From Halanaeroarchaeum sulfurireducens (lineage in GTDB: Archaea > Halobacteriota > Halobacteria > Halobacteriales > Halobacteriaceae), in contig NZ_CP008874.1 in assembly GCF_001011115.1 (NCBI RefSeq), positions 1,564,440 through 1,628,439 of the forward strand: a DNA stretch of 64,000 nucleotides, in the 5' to 3' direction. Below the pieces are notes generated by a model. That model ran no database searches, had not been told where the DNA came from, and saw nothing but the letters and a program-made list of their open reading frames with translations. Shown here one piece after another: positions 41,346 to 49,635 of this stretch; the first letter of the stretch is position 1, and each line of letters begins with the position of its first letter. The position numbers and the translations under genes are program-made.

Positions 41346-41654
41346 ATGGGGACCATTCCCACCCCGCCCGACGAACAGGCCAGGTCGATATTCGACGGTC
41401 TCGGATACGAGCTCGCCGGCACCGGTCCCGAATTTTCAGCGACACGCGACTGGAAGGAGGTACACGTCTCTGCAGTCGCGGACACGAGCGTGCCACTCGA
41501 CGGCGGTCGGTATCGCTGTTTCGTCACCTGGTCCGAGCAGACAGAGGAGTTACAGGAGACGCTCCAGCGGGCCGATCCAGGGTTCGAGTGGGCCGTCATC
41601 GGCGTCTCCGAGGACGGTGACTACGAGGTCACCCGCGCACCGCCGGTCTCCTGA
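41346..41654 (+). CDS. Uncharacterised haloarchaeal protein, about 100 residues
   Basis: A 102-residue soluble protein starting MGTIPTPPDEQARSIFDGLG. The sequence alternates strands and helices (YRCFVTWSEQTEELQETLQR; FEWAVIGVSEDGDYEVTRAP), consistent with a small alpha/beta fold. There are no metal ligands or catalytic motifs. I do not recognise a named family with confidence. It follows the zinc-ribbon gene by 55 bp, with an AT-rich TTATTAGG box about 25 nt upstream, so it probably has its own promoter. Confidence 0.6.
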   Translation: MGTIPTPPDEQARSIFDGLGYELAGTGPEFSATRDWKEVHVSAVADTSVPLDGGRYRCFVTWSEQTEELQETLQRADPGFEWAVIGVSEDGDYEVTRAPPVS

Positions 41655-41666
41655 GCGGTATCGCGT

Positions 41667-42845
41667 TTACAGGACGTCGCGCATCGCGGCGATACCCGCG
41701 TCCGCGTCCACGTCCGCGCCAAGCGTTTCGAGCGCGTCGGCGAAGGCGGTCATCAGGAAGGCGACGTTATCGGGCCGACAGCTGTGGCCCATACAACCGA
41801 TGCGGAAGATATCCCCGGAGAGATCACCAAGTCCGCCAGCGATCTCGATGTCGTACTCCGAGAGCAGGTAGTCGATGACCTCCCCGTCGGTCACGCCCGC
41901 CGGAACGCGCACCGCGTTGAGGCTTGGGAGCCAGTAGTCGTCCTCGGGATTGAGTTCGAGGCCCATTCCCTCGACGCCCGCCTTGATGGCGCCGGCCGTC
42001 TCGCGGTGGCGCTCCCAGCGGTTCTCGATGCCCTCTTCTGCGACGAGACGCAGCGCCTCTCGGAGAGCATAGACGCTCGTGATGGGCGCGGTGTGATGAT
42101 ACGAGCGGTCGTCGCCCCAGTACCCCTCGAGCAGGGAAAGGTCGAGATACCAGGAGCGCGGGGACTGATCGCGGTCCAGGATCTTGTTCATCGCACGGTC
42201 GTTGAGCGTGAGCGGGCTGGCACCCGGCGGCGCGGACAGACACTTCTGTGCCGCCGAATAGGCCACGTCGATGTCCCACTCGTCCACCCGGAGTTCCACG
42301 CCACCGAGCGAGGTGACCACGTCGGCGATCACGTACGCATCGTGTTCGTGTGCTATCGCGGTGAGTTCCGGTACGTCCGGCTGCAATGCACCGGTGCTCG
42401 TCTCCGCGTGCACGAAGCCGAAGACGTCCGGTTGATGTTCGTCGAACGCCGCAGCCACGTCCTCCGGTCGAAGCGGTTCGCCCCAGGGTGCGTCGACGGT
42501 GACGACGTCGCCGCCCGCACGCTCGGCCATCTCTGCCTTGCGACCCCCGAAGTAGCCGTTCGTGGGAACGAGGACGGTATCCCCGGGTTCGACGAGATTC
42601 CCGTAGGCAGCCTCCATCGACGCCGATCCCGTCCCGCTGACGGGGATCGTCCACGTGTTGTCCGTTCGAAACGTGTACCGAAGCAACTCCTGGACCTCGT
42701 CCATGATGTCGAGAAAGGAGGGATCGAGGTGGCCGACGAGCGGCGTGGTCATCGCCCGCAGAACGCGCGGATGTACGTCGCTCGGCCCCGGGCCCATGAG
42801 CGTCCGGTTCGGTGGCGTCAACTCACCGACGTCTGGAGAGTCCAT
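41667..42845 (-). CDS. Class V aminotransferase (alanine/serine-glyoxylate type)
   Basis: A 392-residue PLP enzyme of the alanine-glyoxylate/serine-pyruvate aminotransferase group. The N-terminus has the typical LMGPGPSDVHPRVLRAM and PLVGHLDPSFLDIMDEVQ. The PLP lysine is in VAYSAAQKCLSAPPG, and the aspartate holding the pyridine nitrogen lies in YVIADVVTSLGG. It likely moves an amino group to glyoxylate or pyruvate. The start at 42845 gives the conserved N-terminus; an ATG nine codons upstream is less likely. Confidence 0.9.
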   Translation of the reverse strand: MDSPDVGELTPPNRTLMGPGPSDVHPRVLRAMTTPLVGHLDPSFLDIMDEVQELLRYTFRTDNTWTIPVSGTGSASMEAAYGNLVEPGDTVLVPTNGYFGGRKAEMAERAGGDVVTVDAPWGEPLRPEDVAAAFDEHQPDVFGFVHAETSTGALQPDVPELTAIAHEHDAYVIADVVTSLGGVELRVDEWDIDVAYSAAQKCLSAPPGASPLTLNDRAMNKILDRDQSPRSWYLDLSLLEGYWGDDRSYHHTAPITSVYALREALRLVAEEGIENRWERHRETAGAIKAGVEGMGLELNPEDDYWLPSLNAVRVPAGVTDGEVIDYLLSEYDIEIAGGLGDLSGDIFRIGCMGHSCRPDNVAFLMTAFADALETLGADVDADAGIAAMRDVL

Positions 42846-42931
42846 ATCTGTTCTTTTCGTGGTTTCCGTCAAAAGTCTTCAGATGACGGACGATCAGCTA
42901 TCCGGCGAGTTTAAACGGACAAGGACCGAAC

Positions 42932-43894
42932 ATGTACTCGATGTTCGTCGGCCATGGACTGCTCGCGTTCGCCATCGTCGCGCTCGTCGCGATGAGCGCC
43001 GACGTGGACCGCGACCGGGCGACGGCGCTCGCCGTCGTGGCGGGCCTGTTCGCGACCGTGCCCGACGTCGACATGGTGTATGCCCTCACGGGCCTCGTCG
43101 GCGTTCCGGGGAGCAGCCCGCTCGCCGTGGCCGAATCGTTCTGGTCGGCGTCGACGGTGGTCCATCGCTCGATGACCCATTCGCTCGCCATCGCGATCCC
43201 GGCCACCGTGGCCTTTGCGCTCGTGGGGCGGTCCACCATCGCGACGGCAGTCTCCTTCCTCCTCGCGGCCAGCCTGATCGCCCTCGGCACCCTCGTCTCG
43301 GGACCGATTACGGGACTCGTCGCCCTCGCGTTCGTCGCCACCGGTCTGCTCGTCGGCGCGGCCGCCACTCGTCACGGTCTCGGCCCGGCAGCCGTCGCCG
43401 GGACGGCATTCGTTGGTCTCGTGACCCACCCGTTCGGCGACGTGCTGACGGGCCAGCCCCCGGAGCTGTTTTATCCGTTTCCGTTCGCGGTCTTCGACGG
43501 GCGAGTGGCCCTCTCGGCTGACCCGACCCTGCACCTCCTGGGTGCGTTCGGCGCCGAACTGGCCGCAATCTGGTTGGGCGTGTACGCGTTCTCCCGGCTC
43601 CGGGAGCGTCACCTGCGATCCGCCCTCAAACCGCGGGCTGCCGTCGGCGCGGCCTACGCGACCGCCGTACTCGTTCTCCCGCCGCCCACGGTGGATGGTT
43701 CGTACACCTTCGTCTTTAGCGTACTCGCCGTCGGCTTCGTGGGTGCAGTCCCGCCACGCAAACACCTTCCCGAGGGTCTGACCGCAGTGACGACGGGACT
43801 TGCGGGCGTGACCGTCGCGGGAATGGCGTACCTGCTGGCGTACCTCACGATGGATCTGGCCCCGCTCCTCGCCCTGGCGGGCCAGCCGTTCTAA
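42932..43894 (+). CDS. YdjM-type membrane-bound metal-dependent hydrolase
   Basis: A 320-residue polytopic membrane protein of the LexA-binding YdjM/DUF457 family. It has about eight hydrophobic segments. The family signature residues are near the N-terminus (FVGHGLLAF), in VPDVDMVYAL, in VVHRSMTHSLAIA (the HRxxTHS motif) and in VTHPFGDVLT. These His and Asp residues would bind a metal on one face of the membrane. The substrate is unknown. It is followed after 12 nt by another membrane protein gene. Confidence 0.88.
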   Translation: MYSMFVGHGLLAFAIVALVAMSADVDRDRATALAVVAGLFATVPDVDMVYALTGLVGVPGSSPLAVAESFWSASTVVHRSMTHSLAIAIPATVAFALVGRSTIATAVSFLLAASLIALGTLVSGPITGLVALAFVATGLLVGAAATRHGLGPAAVAGTAFVGLVTHPFGDVLTGQPPELFYPFPFAVFDGRVALSADPTLHLLGAFGAELAAIWLGVYAFSRLRERHLRSALKPRAAVGAAYATAVLVLPPPTVDGSYTFVFSVLAVGFVGAVPPRKHLPEGLTAVTTGLAGVTVAGMAYLLAYLTMDLAPLLALAGQPF

Positions 43895-43906
43895 CGACGA
43901 GGAACC

Positions 43907-44554
43907 ATGGCACGAAGTGGTGAGTTGGACACGGTGCTCGACGATCGGCGAATCAACGCCGCCGTCGGCTGGGGGTTGCTCGCGTTCGTCGCAGCCGGCG
44001 CCCTCGAAAGCATCGCCGACGGCGACTGGGTGTGGGTCCTCGTCTCCGGGTCAGTCGTCGTCCTCGCGTTACTCCCCGCGCTCATCTATCGGTCGCCGCG
44101 AGTGATGGTTCCCTGGGAGGTCCTGGTGCTGGCCACGCTCCCGATGCTCGCCAGAAGTCTCACGGGGCCCGGCACATTCGGCCAAATCGCGGCCTATCTC
44201 GCCGTCGCGGCCGTCGCACTGATTATCGCGGTCGAACTCGACGTGTTCACGCCGGTCCGGATGACGACCACGTTCGCCGTCGTCTTCGTCGTCATCGCGA
44301 CGATAGCCACCGCCGGCGTCTGGGCCATCGTCCAGTGGGCCTCGGATCTCTACTTCGGGACGACGTTCATCTATCCGATGTCCCCGCCGGTCTCGCGGGC
44401 TGTCGATGATGCCGCCCTCGAATCGCTGATGTGGGACTTCGTCGTCGCGACGGCTGCCGGACTCCTCGGCGGTCTCGTGTTCGCGCTGTACTTTCGAGAG
44501 CGAGCGAACACCCGCATCGAGCCCCTCGACGAGGGTGCCGACGTCGATCGGTGA
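43907..44554 (+). CDS. Uncharacterised polytopic membrane protein
   Basis: A 215-residue protein with five or six hydrophobic segments, for example NAAVGWGLLAFVAAGALESI, VWVLVSGSVVVLALLPALIY and TTFAVVFVVIATIATAGVWA, then a C-terminal segment FVVATAAGLLGGLVFALYF and a charged cytoplasmic-looking tail. No conserved catalytic motif is visible. It starts 12 nt after the YdjM-like gene, so the two are probably one transcript and may work together in the membrane. I do not recognise the family. Confidence 0.7.
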   Translation: MARSGELDTVLDDRRINAAVGWGLLAFVAAGALESIADGDWVWVLVSGSVVVLALLPALIYRSPRVMVPWEVLVLATLPMLARSLTGPGTFGQIAAYLAVAAVALIIAVELDVFTPVRMTTTFAVVFVVIATIATAGVWAIVQWASDLYFGTTFIYPMSPPVSRAVDDAALESLMWDFVVATAAGLLGGLVFALYFRERANTRIEPLDEGADVDR

Positions 44555-44657
44555 GAGTGGGCGACGGTGACCGCCGCACACCACCGGCGCAGGCGGCTAT
44601 CTGGGGCAGTGACTCAAGCCACCTCCGTAGCTGGACAGTATCTCACGAGGCGTGGGT

Positions 44658-44667
44658 AATTTTATCA
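44658..44667 (+). promoter_or_regulatory. TATA-like box of the dodecin gene
   Basis: AATTTTATCA ends 24 nt before the ATG at 44691, supporting that start and a leaderless transcript. Confidence 0.45.
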
Positions 44668-44690
44668 CCACCGAGGACAAAATTACGGAT

Positions 44691-44891
44691 ATGGTATTCA
44701 AGAAAATCGTCCTCCGTGGAACGTCAGAGGAGAGTTTCGAAGCCGCAACCGACGCCGCACTCGATCGAGCAGAGGAAACCCTCGACGAGGTAAAGTGGGC
44801 CGAAGTTATCGACCAGGGCGTCGAACTCGCGGGTGTGGGTCGAGAGTATCAAGTCGAACTCGAGGTTGCCTTCGAAGTCGAATCGGCCTAA
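44691..44891 (+). CDS. Dodecin (flavin-storage protein)
   Basis: A 66-residue dodecin. The whole family pattern is present: [20 protein letters not shown], then [20 protein letters not shown] with the flavin-stacking Trp, then [12 protein letters not shown]. Twelve subunits form a hollow sphere that binds riboflavin or lumichrome in pairs; the Halobacterium protein is the type example. The ATG at 44691 gives the usual length and lies 24 nt after a TATA-like box. It converges on hisD with 8 nt between the stops. Confidence 0.94.
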   Translation: MVFKKIVLRGTSEESFEAATDAALDRAEETLDEVKWAEVIDQGVELAGVGREYQVELEVAFEVESA

Positions 44892-44899
44892 CTCACCGA

Positions 44900-46174
44900 T
44901 CACTCGAATCGAGCGTCGACGCTGTCCGCGTGGGCTTCGAGTCCTTCTGCCCGCGCCAGCGTGGTAATGGTGTCACGGAGGTTCGCGAGTTCGGTCTCGT
45001 CCAGCCGCTGGACCGTCGTCTCGCGCACGAACGTATCCACCGACAGGCCGCCGGTCACCTTCGCGGTACCGCTGGTCGGGAGAACGTGATTCGTCCCCGT
45101 CGCGTAGTCCCCCGCAGCGACGGGCGTGTAGGAGCCGAGAAAGACGCTGCCCGCGCTGTCGATGCGGTCGAGGAGGTCCTCGTCATCACGGGCCTGAATT
45201 GAGAGGTGCTCGGCCGCGTACTCCTCGGCGAAGACGACGGCCTCGCTCATCGATCGCGCGACGAACACGCCGGAAACGTCCTGTGACAGCGCCTCCGCGA
45301 TCACGTCGTTTCTATCGCGCTCCGCGGTTCGGGCCGCGATGGCCTCACAGACCGCCCGCGCCGTCGGCTCGTCGTCGGTGACGACGACGACGCTCGCGTT
45401 GGGATCGTGTTCGGCCTGTGCGAGGACGTCGGCGGCGACGTGGTCCGGATCGGCGGTCTCGTCTGCGAGCACCAGCAACTCGCTCGGACCGGCGAGAAAG
45501 TCGATCTCCACGTCTCCCCGTACCTCGGCCTTGGCGGCGGTGACCCAGCGATTGCCCGGCCCGACGATCTTCTGCACACGGGTGACGGACTCGGTGCCGT
45601 ACGCCAGCGCCCCAACTGCCTGCGCGCCGCCCACGCTGTACACGGCGTCCGCGCCGGCGACGTGGATGGCCGCCAGCGTCGCCGGATTGATCGTCTCCGC
45701 CGGGGGCGTCGCCACCGCGACGTGCTCGACGCCGGCAACCTTCGCGGGAATAACCCCCATCAGCGCGCTCGTCGGATACGCCGCCGTGCCGCCGGGTGCG
45801 TAGACGCCGACGCGCTCGATGGGGCGAAACCGGCGGCCGAGTTCTCGACCGTCGAAGTCGGCCCGCCAGTCGGTTGGGACCTGTTCTTCATGGAACTCGC
45901 GAATGTTCGCCGCGGCGGTCTCGATGGCGTCGAGAACGTCGGGATCAACCGAATCATACGCCCGTTCGACCTGCCCGGTGATGTCGGGATCGCCCACCTC
46001 GACGCCATCGTACTCCCGCGAAAACTCCCTGATGGCGGCATCTCCAGCCTCTCTAACGCGATCGACGATGTCGCGGACCTGTGAGCGGATGGCGTCGACG
46101 CCGGCGTCGCGCTCGAACAGGGCCCGTCGTCGCTCGGATCCCAGGTCTGCGAGCGGCTCAGATTCCAGGGTCAT
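44900..46174 (-). CDS. hisD: Histidinol dehydrogenase
   Basis: A 424-residue HisD, which performs the last two steps of histidine biosynthesis, oxidising L-histidinol to L-histidine with 2 NAD. Motifs include the YAPGGTAAYPTSALMGVIPA segment, KIVGPGNRWVTAAKAEV, and the metal/catalytic region AEEYAAEHLSIQ and GTNHVLPTSGTAK. The ATG at 46174 (TLESEPLADLG) fits; an ATG at 46201 is also in frame. In-frame open sequence extends far upstream but overlaps the divergent surface-protein gene and is not coding. Confidence 0.95.
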   Translation of the reverse strand: MTLESEPLADLGSERRRALFERDAGVDAIRSQVRDIVDRVREAGDAAIREFSREYDGVEVGDPDITGQVERAYDSVDPDVLDAIETAAANIREFHEEQVPTDWRADFDGRELGRRFRPIERVGVYAPGGTAAYPTSALMGVIPAKVAGVEHVAVATPPAETINPATLAAIHVAGADAVYSVGGAQAVGALAYGTESVTRVQKIVGPGNRWVTAAKAEVRGDVEIDFLAGPSELLVLADETADPDHVAADVLAQAEHDPNASVVVVTDDEPTARAVCEAIAARTAERDRNDVIAEALSQDVSGVFVARSMSEAVVFAEEYAAEHLSIQARDDEDLLDRIDSAGSVFLGSYTPVAAGDYATGTNHVLPTSGTAKVTGGLSVDTFVRETTVQRLDETELANLRDTITTLARAEGLEAHADSVDARFE

Positions 46175-46294
46175 ATCCGGGGATTCGGACGGCGGGGCCA
46201 TGTACGCACCGCTTCTCGGAAACGCCCGGGCCGTCCGATATCCACGACCCGAGTTCGACGTTCGATCGCGAGGAGAGCGTGGAAAAACCAGTTC

Positions 46295-46304
46295 GTTTAT
46301 TATT
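46295..46304 (+). promoter_or_regulatory. TATA box of the repeat surface-protein gene
   Basis: TTTATTATTT ends 24 nt before the ATG at 46328, a clear leaderless-type promoter. It is shared back-to-back with the hisD promoter region. Confidence 0.5.
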
Positions 46305-46327
46305 TCATCGGGTCGTGCGTGCCAGCA

Positions 46328-48352
46328 ATGAAAAAGACCGGCGTCCTGCTCACGGTTCTCTCGTTGGTTATCGTCACGGCGACGGCGCCGGGAATTGTGG
46401 CAGCCGACGATCCGAATTTCGACCCCGACGACGTAACCATCGCCACGATCGAGGGCGAGGACCCCGATCAGGTGAACGAAATCTCGATCGACGTCCACGA
46501 CGAGATCCACATCGCACTCGAAGGAGTGGACGAATTCGATCGACCTCTCGTGGTCGAGATCGGCGGAGACGTCGTGACCCGCATGGAGGAACCCGACCAG
46601 GAGATGAAACCCCGGTCCGGGTCTTCCGTGTCGACGGGCCAACAGACCCTCCAGATCGTCTACGAGGACCGTGGGGAGCGAACGATCGTCGCCGAAACGG
46701 AGGTTCGCGTGACGGACGTCATTCTCGAACGGGATGACGACGACGGCGGGCTCGGGTTCGATCCCGAAACGATCGAGATCGAGACGGTCGCCGGGCAGGA
46801 CGCGGACCGGGTGAACGACATCGAGATCGTCGAGAACGAAGAGATATCCCTCGAACTGACCGGCGTCGACGGGGAGGATATCTACGCGACAGTCGAACTC
46901 GACGGCGTGCACGTTGGCAGTATCGTGGACGGGGAAACGAGTTTTCGCCCCCGGCCGGGACTGGACGTCTCCGAGGGCGAGCAGCCGCTGACACTCATCA
47001 GAGAGCGGGACGGTGACCGTATCGTCCTGGCCGAAACGCGGGTGGACGTGACGCACGTCGACCTGACCGAGGACGATCCGAGTGACGATCCGTCGGGACT
47101 CGATTTCGATCCTGAAACGGTCTCGCTGGCGACAGTGAACGGTGAAGACGTGGATGGAGCCGAGTTCGCCCTCGAGTACGACGAGAAGATTTCGTTCAGT
47201 CTCGACGGGCTGGACGTCTCGGAGCAGGCCTTCCGAATCGACCTCGGGGGAGCCACCATCGGGATGGTGGAGGAAAGTGAAACGGCGTTCCGACCGCGCA
47301 CGGACGCCGACGTGGATCCGGGCGAACGGACCCTGAAGATTCTAACGCACAGCGGCCCGGGCGAACGCACCGTTGTGGCCGAGACGACCGTCACAGTGAC
47401 GGACGTCACCCTGGATCGGGAATCGGACAGGGAGTCACGTCCGGAGTTCGACCCGGAGACCGTGTCGATCGTCTCCGTGAACGGTGAGCCGGCCGACCAG
47501 CACAATCAACTCGAGCTGACCACGAATTCGCCGCTGTCGCTCGAACTCGACGGGGTTGAGATGCCCGACCGTGGGTTCCACGTGGAAATCGGCGGCGAGG
47601 TCGTCGGTATCCTCGAGGACACGGAGGGTGAGATCCGGATCCGGTGGGACAGCGACGTAACCACGGGCGAACAGACGATGCAGGTCGTCTGGAAGAGTAC
47701 CGGGAACCGGACCGTGCTCGCGGAGACACCGGTGAATGTCACAACCGTGGATCTCGATCACCGCCAGTTCGACGATCCGCCCGAGGACGTCGACCTGGAG
47801 ATCGTGTCGGTCAACGGCGAGCCCACTGACGGGGTGGTCGTGACCGAACACGATCTCAGAGGAGAAACGCCGATCGAACTGACGGTCGACGGGCTGGCGG
47901 AGACGGATCGCGAACCGACCCTCAGGTACGACGGCGAGACAATTCCGACGGGCCTCGAGGGCTACGAGGTATCGGGCAACCAAATCACACTCGATCACCT
48001 CCCCAAGGTCGAAGACGGTGCGGCCGAGAAACTCGAGTTGGTCGAGCGCACCGGTCCCGACGACTTCCACGTGTACGATAGCGTCGAGATCGAGTACCGA
48101 CACGTCGCCGGTGCGGACGCCTCGAGTGATGCACACGCGGGGGACGAAGAGGCTGCTGACGAGGCCGACGAGGAAAGCGGCATCTTGAACAGCCTCTCGA
48201 AGATCCTGGGCGGCGACGATACGGCAGAAAGCGAGGAGACTAGCGACGCCACACGCACCGAGGACGACCAGCAGGACGAAGTGACCGAGGACGAGCCGTC
48301 CGACGAGGACGGTGGGATCGTCTCCACGATACGAGACGTGCTCGGATTCTAG
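46328..48352 (+). CDS. Secreted surface protein with five approx. 114-residue repeats and acidic tail
   Basis: A 674-residue protein with a Sec signal peptide (MKKTGVLLTVLSLVIVTATA, cleavage near AAD at residues 25-27). Five repeats follow at about residues 30-142, 143-257, 258-372, 373-486 and 487-596. Each starts near FDPETVxIxxVNGE and contains a GEQTLxIV-like strand and an ending TVVAETxVxVTxV, as expected of a beta-sandwich (Ig/CARDB-like) module; the fifth is diverged. The tail (about 597-674) is very acidic and holds two related amphipathic motifs, SGILNSLSKILGG and GGIVSTIRDVLGF, the second at the very C-terminus. There is no lipobox, PGF motif or TM anchor. Function unknown; a cell-surface role is inferred. 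Confidence 0.7.
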   Translation: MKKTGVLLTVLSLVIVTATAPGIVAADDPNFDPDDVTIATIEGEDPDQVNEISIDVHDEIHIALEGVDEFDRPLVVEIGGDVVTRMEEPDQEMKPRSGSSVSTGQQTLQIVYEDRGERTIVAETEVRVTDVILERDDDDGGLGFDPETIEIETVAGQDADRVNDIEIVENEEISLELTGVDGEDIYATVELDGVHVGSIVDGETSFRPRPGLDVSEGEQPLTLIRERDGDRIVLAETRVDVTHVDLTEDDPSDDPSGLDFDPETVSLATVNGEDVDGAEFALEYDEKISFSLDGLDVSEQAFRIDLGGATIGMVEESETAFRPRTDADVDPGERTLKILTHSGPGERTVVAETTVTVTDVTLDRESDRESRPEFDPETVSIVSVNGEPADQHNQLELTTNSPLSLELDGVEMPDRGFHVEIGGEVVGILEDTEGEIRIRWDSDVTTGEQTMQVVWKSTGNRTVLAETPVNVTTVDLDHRQFDDPPEDVDLEIVSVNGEPTDGVVVTEHDLRGETPIELTVDGLAETDREPTLRYDGETIPTGLEGYEVSGNQITLDHLPKVEDGAAEKLELVERTGPDDFHVYDSVEIEYRHVAGADASSDAHAGDEEAADEADEESGILNSLSKILGGDDTAESEETSDATRTEDDQQDEVTEDEPSDEDGGIVSTIRDVLGF

Positions 48353-48456
48353 CCAGTGCCGATCGAAGGGTCGTGGTCCCCTTCACGCGGTCGCTCAGAG
48401 TCGATGGGATCGGCGACGACGGATGGGCCTCTAGTTTTCAAAATGGTGGAAACCTA

Positions 48457-48466
48457 CCCCCCCCCC
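48457..48466. repeat. 10-C homopolymer tract upstream of the pentad-repeat gene
   Basis: Ten consecutive C, then T, then five more C, lie 45 bp before the ATG at 48511. The position between the expected core promoter and the start means length changes by slippage could alter expression. Confidence 0.6.
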
Positions 48467-48510
48467 TCCCCCACCAAACCGTGAAGTATTCTGACAGAGG
48501 AACATTACAT

Positions 48511-48834
48511 ATGCCAGTAGATTGGGAAGATTGGACCGGGATCGTCGTCCTCGTCCTCCTGCTCGGAGCGCTGTTTCTGTCTCTCGCCGGGGTCGAAACG
48601 GTCGCGGGTTTCGAGGTCCTCGCAGCGGGACGGTCGGCAGTCGGATACCTCGCTGCAGGGAATTTTAGCGTCGGAATCCTCTCGACGGGCATCTTTTCGG
48701 TGGGTGTGTTCGCCGCGGGGATTTTCTCCATCGGTATCTTCGCCATCGGAATATTCTCGATCGGTATCTTTTCGTTCGGGATCTACGCGGCGGGAATCTA
48801 CGCCGTTAAGCGCCACATGACGACGGCAGAATAG
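48511..48834 (+). CDS. Hydrophobic pentad-repeat membrane protein
   Basis: A 107-residue protein. Residues 10-28 form a membrane segment (GIVVLVLLLGALFLSLAGV). From Gly45 to Val99 the chain is 11 consecutive pentads of the form G-x-[FLY]-[SA]-x (for example GIFSI, GIFAI, GIYAA), then a short basic tail KRHMTTAE. The period of five with a central aromatic/aliphatic and a following Ser/Ala recalls pentapeptide-repeat right-handed beta-helices, but here almost every outward residue is also hydrophobic, so the repeat must be membrane-embedded or packed. Function unknown. The start follows a TTACAT stretch directly. Confidence 0.7.
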   Translation: MPVDWEDWTGIVVLVLLLGALFLSLAGVETVAGFEVLAAGRSAVGYLAAGNFSVGILSTGIFSVGVFAAGIFSIGIFAIGIFSIGIFSFGIYAAGIYAVKRHMTTAE

Positions 48835-48878
48835 CGAGCCGTCTCACGTCGGAGCGGCACAGACGGTTGTGATCCTGA

Positions 48879-49088
48879 ATCGCCCGCTCGGGGATCGCTA
48901 CCGGCATCGATGAGGATCCGAACACGGTCGGGACAGCCCTTTCACGGCTGAAGCAACGCAATCTCGTCCGTCTAAGGGAGAATACTGGGCGATGACTGAA
49001 CGACTAGACGATGATGGCGGAATCGAACCAGCCGAGTGGGAAGCTAACGCTCCAGACGAACCCCATCCCGGCGAGAGAGAAATAGATG
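48879..49088 (+). pseudogene. Frameshifted winged-helix regulator (antitoxin-type) remnant
   Basis: In one frame 48879-48983 reads IARSGIATGIDEDPNTVGTA then LSRLKQRNLVRLREN, the second half of a winged helix. A single-base deletion near 48972 moves the continuation into the next frame: KGEYWAMTERLDDDGG then EWEANAPDEPHPGE from 48974. Joined, the pieces match the common haloarchaeal wHTH proteins that end ...LVRHKGxYWAI...APDEPHP and sit before MazF/PemK-like toxins. The N-terminal part is unrecognisable and a stop (TGA at 48876) interrupts it. Confidence 0.65.
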
Positions 49089-49184
49089 CAACCAGGGCGT
49101 GGAGACGTCGTTCGGAGTTCGGACCCGTTCAAGTACCGATACGCCCAACCGGAAGTGGTCAGGGTGGATTTTTTCCGGCGTTAA
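49086..49184 (+). pseudogene. Truncated MazF/PemK-like toxin remnant
   Basis: Following the wHTH remnant, an ATG at 49086 opens MQPGRGDVVRSSDPFKYRYA and stops at 49184 after 32 codons. The GDVVxxxDPFK opening is that of haloarchaeal MazF/PemK-type toxins (normally about 120-160 residues); the rest is missing or diverged. Its end overlaps the 3' end of the convergent TumE-like gene, suggesting that the arrival of that module removed the toxin body. Confidence 0.55.
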
Positions 49185-49635
49185 TGTTGGCCATCGACCC
49201 TTCGTCGAGTCCCTGACGCCACAGGAGGTGAACTGCACGGGCGACGAGGTCGACCGAGGGTTCCCCGAGACACGATGCCTCTACGTGGTCATCCGCGCTT
49301 GACGCGTCTGGTGGCGGGTGGAAGTGTCGGTCGTCTGGTGGTGCTGAGAAGTCGTGAGGGTGGAGATCCCAGCGGAGATCGTGCTCTGACGTATCCGAGT
49401 AGTGGATGTTGTAGTCGTTCACCGTCGTCCATCGAATCGTGAATACGGTTTCCGCTGAGGCCCCCACACCGTACGGAATCGTGAGCCGGAGTTCGCGGGG
49501 ATTGAGTCTGTCATCGATTTCGCCCGAGGCCATGGGTTCCATCGCGGTGAATGCATCCCGAAACGCGTCGAGTTTCGCTACGTCGATTGCACCTCGAAGC
49601 GCGTGCGATTCACTGTCTCCACTGTTGAACTGCAT
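49159..49635 (-). CDS. TumE/DUF6516-like putative toxin
   Basis: A 158-residue protein starting MQFNSGDSESHALRGAIDVA. The central region FTIRWTTVNDYNIHYSD, then LRWDLHPHDFSAPPDDRHFH, resembles the core of TumE/DUF6516 proteins, which have a beta-rich body with an R-[YW]-D-x-[AH]-P-H motif and a His-containing end. TumE proteins are toxins paired with DNA-binding TumA antitoxins. Its start shares one base with the stop of the upstream wHTH gene (TGATG), so the two are translationally coupled. An in-frame ATG at 49728 would overlap the partner and is rejected. Confidence 0.55.
   Translation of the reverse strand: MQFNSGDSESHALRGAIDVAKLDAFRDAFTAMEPMASGEIDDRLNPRELRLTIPYGVGASAETVFTIRWTTVNDYNIHYSDTSEHDLRWDLHPHDFSAPPDDRHFHPPPDASSADDHVEASCLGEPSVDLVARAVHLLWRQGLDEGSMANINAGKNPP

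Noticed and set aside
44900-47056. Very long N-terminal extension of hisD
   Set aside because: The extra frame runs antisense through the surface-protein gene; HisD homology begins only at 46174.
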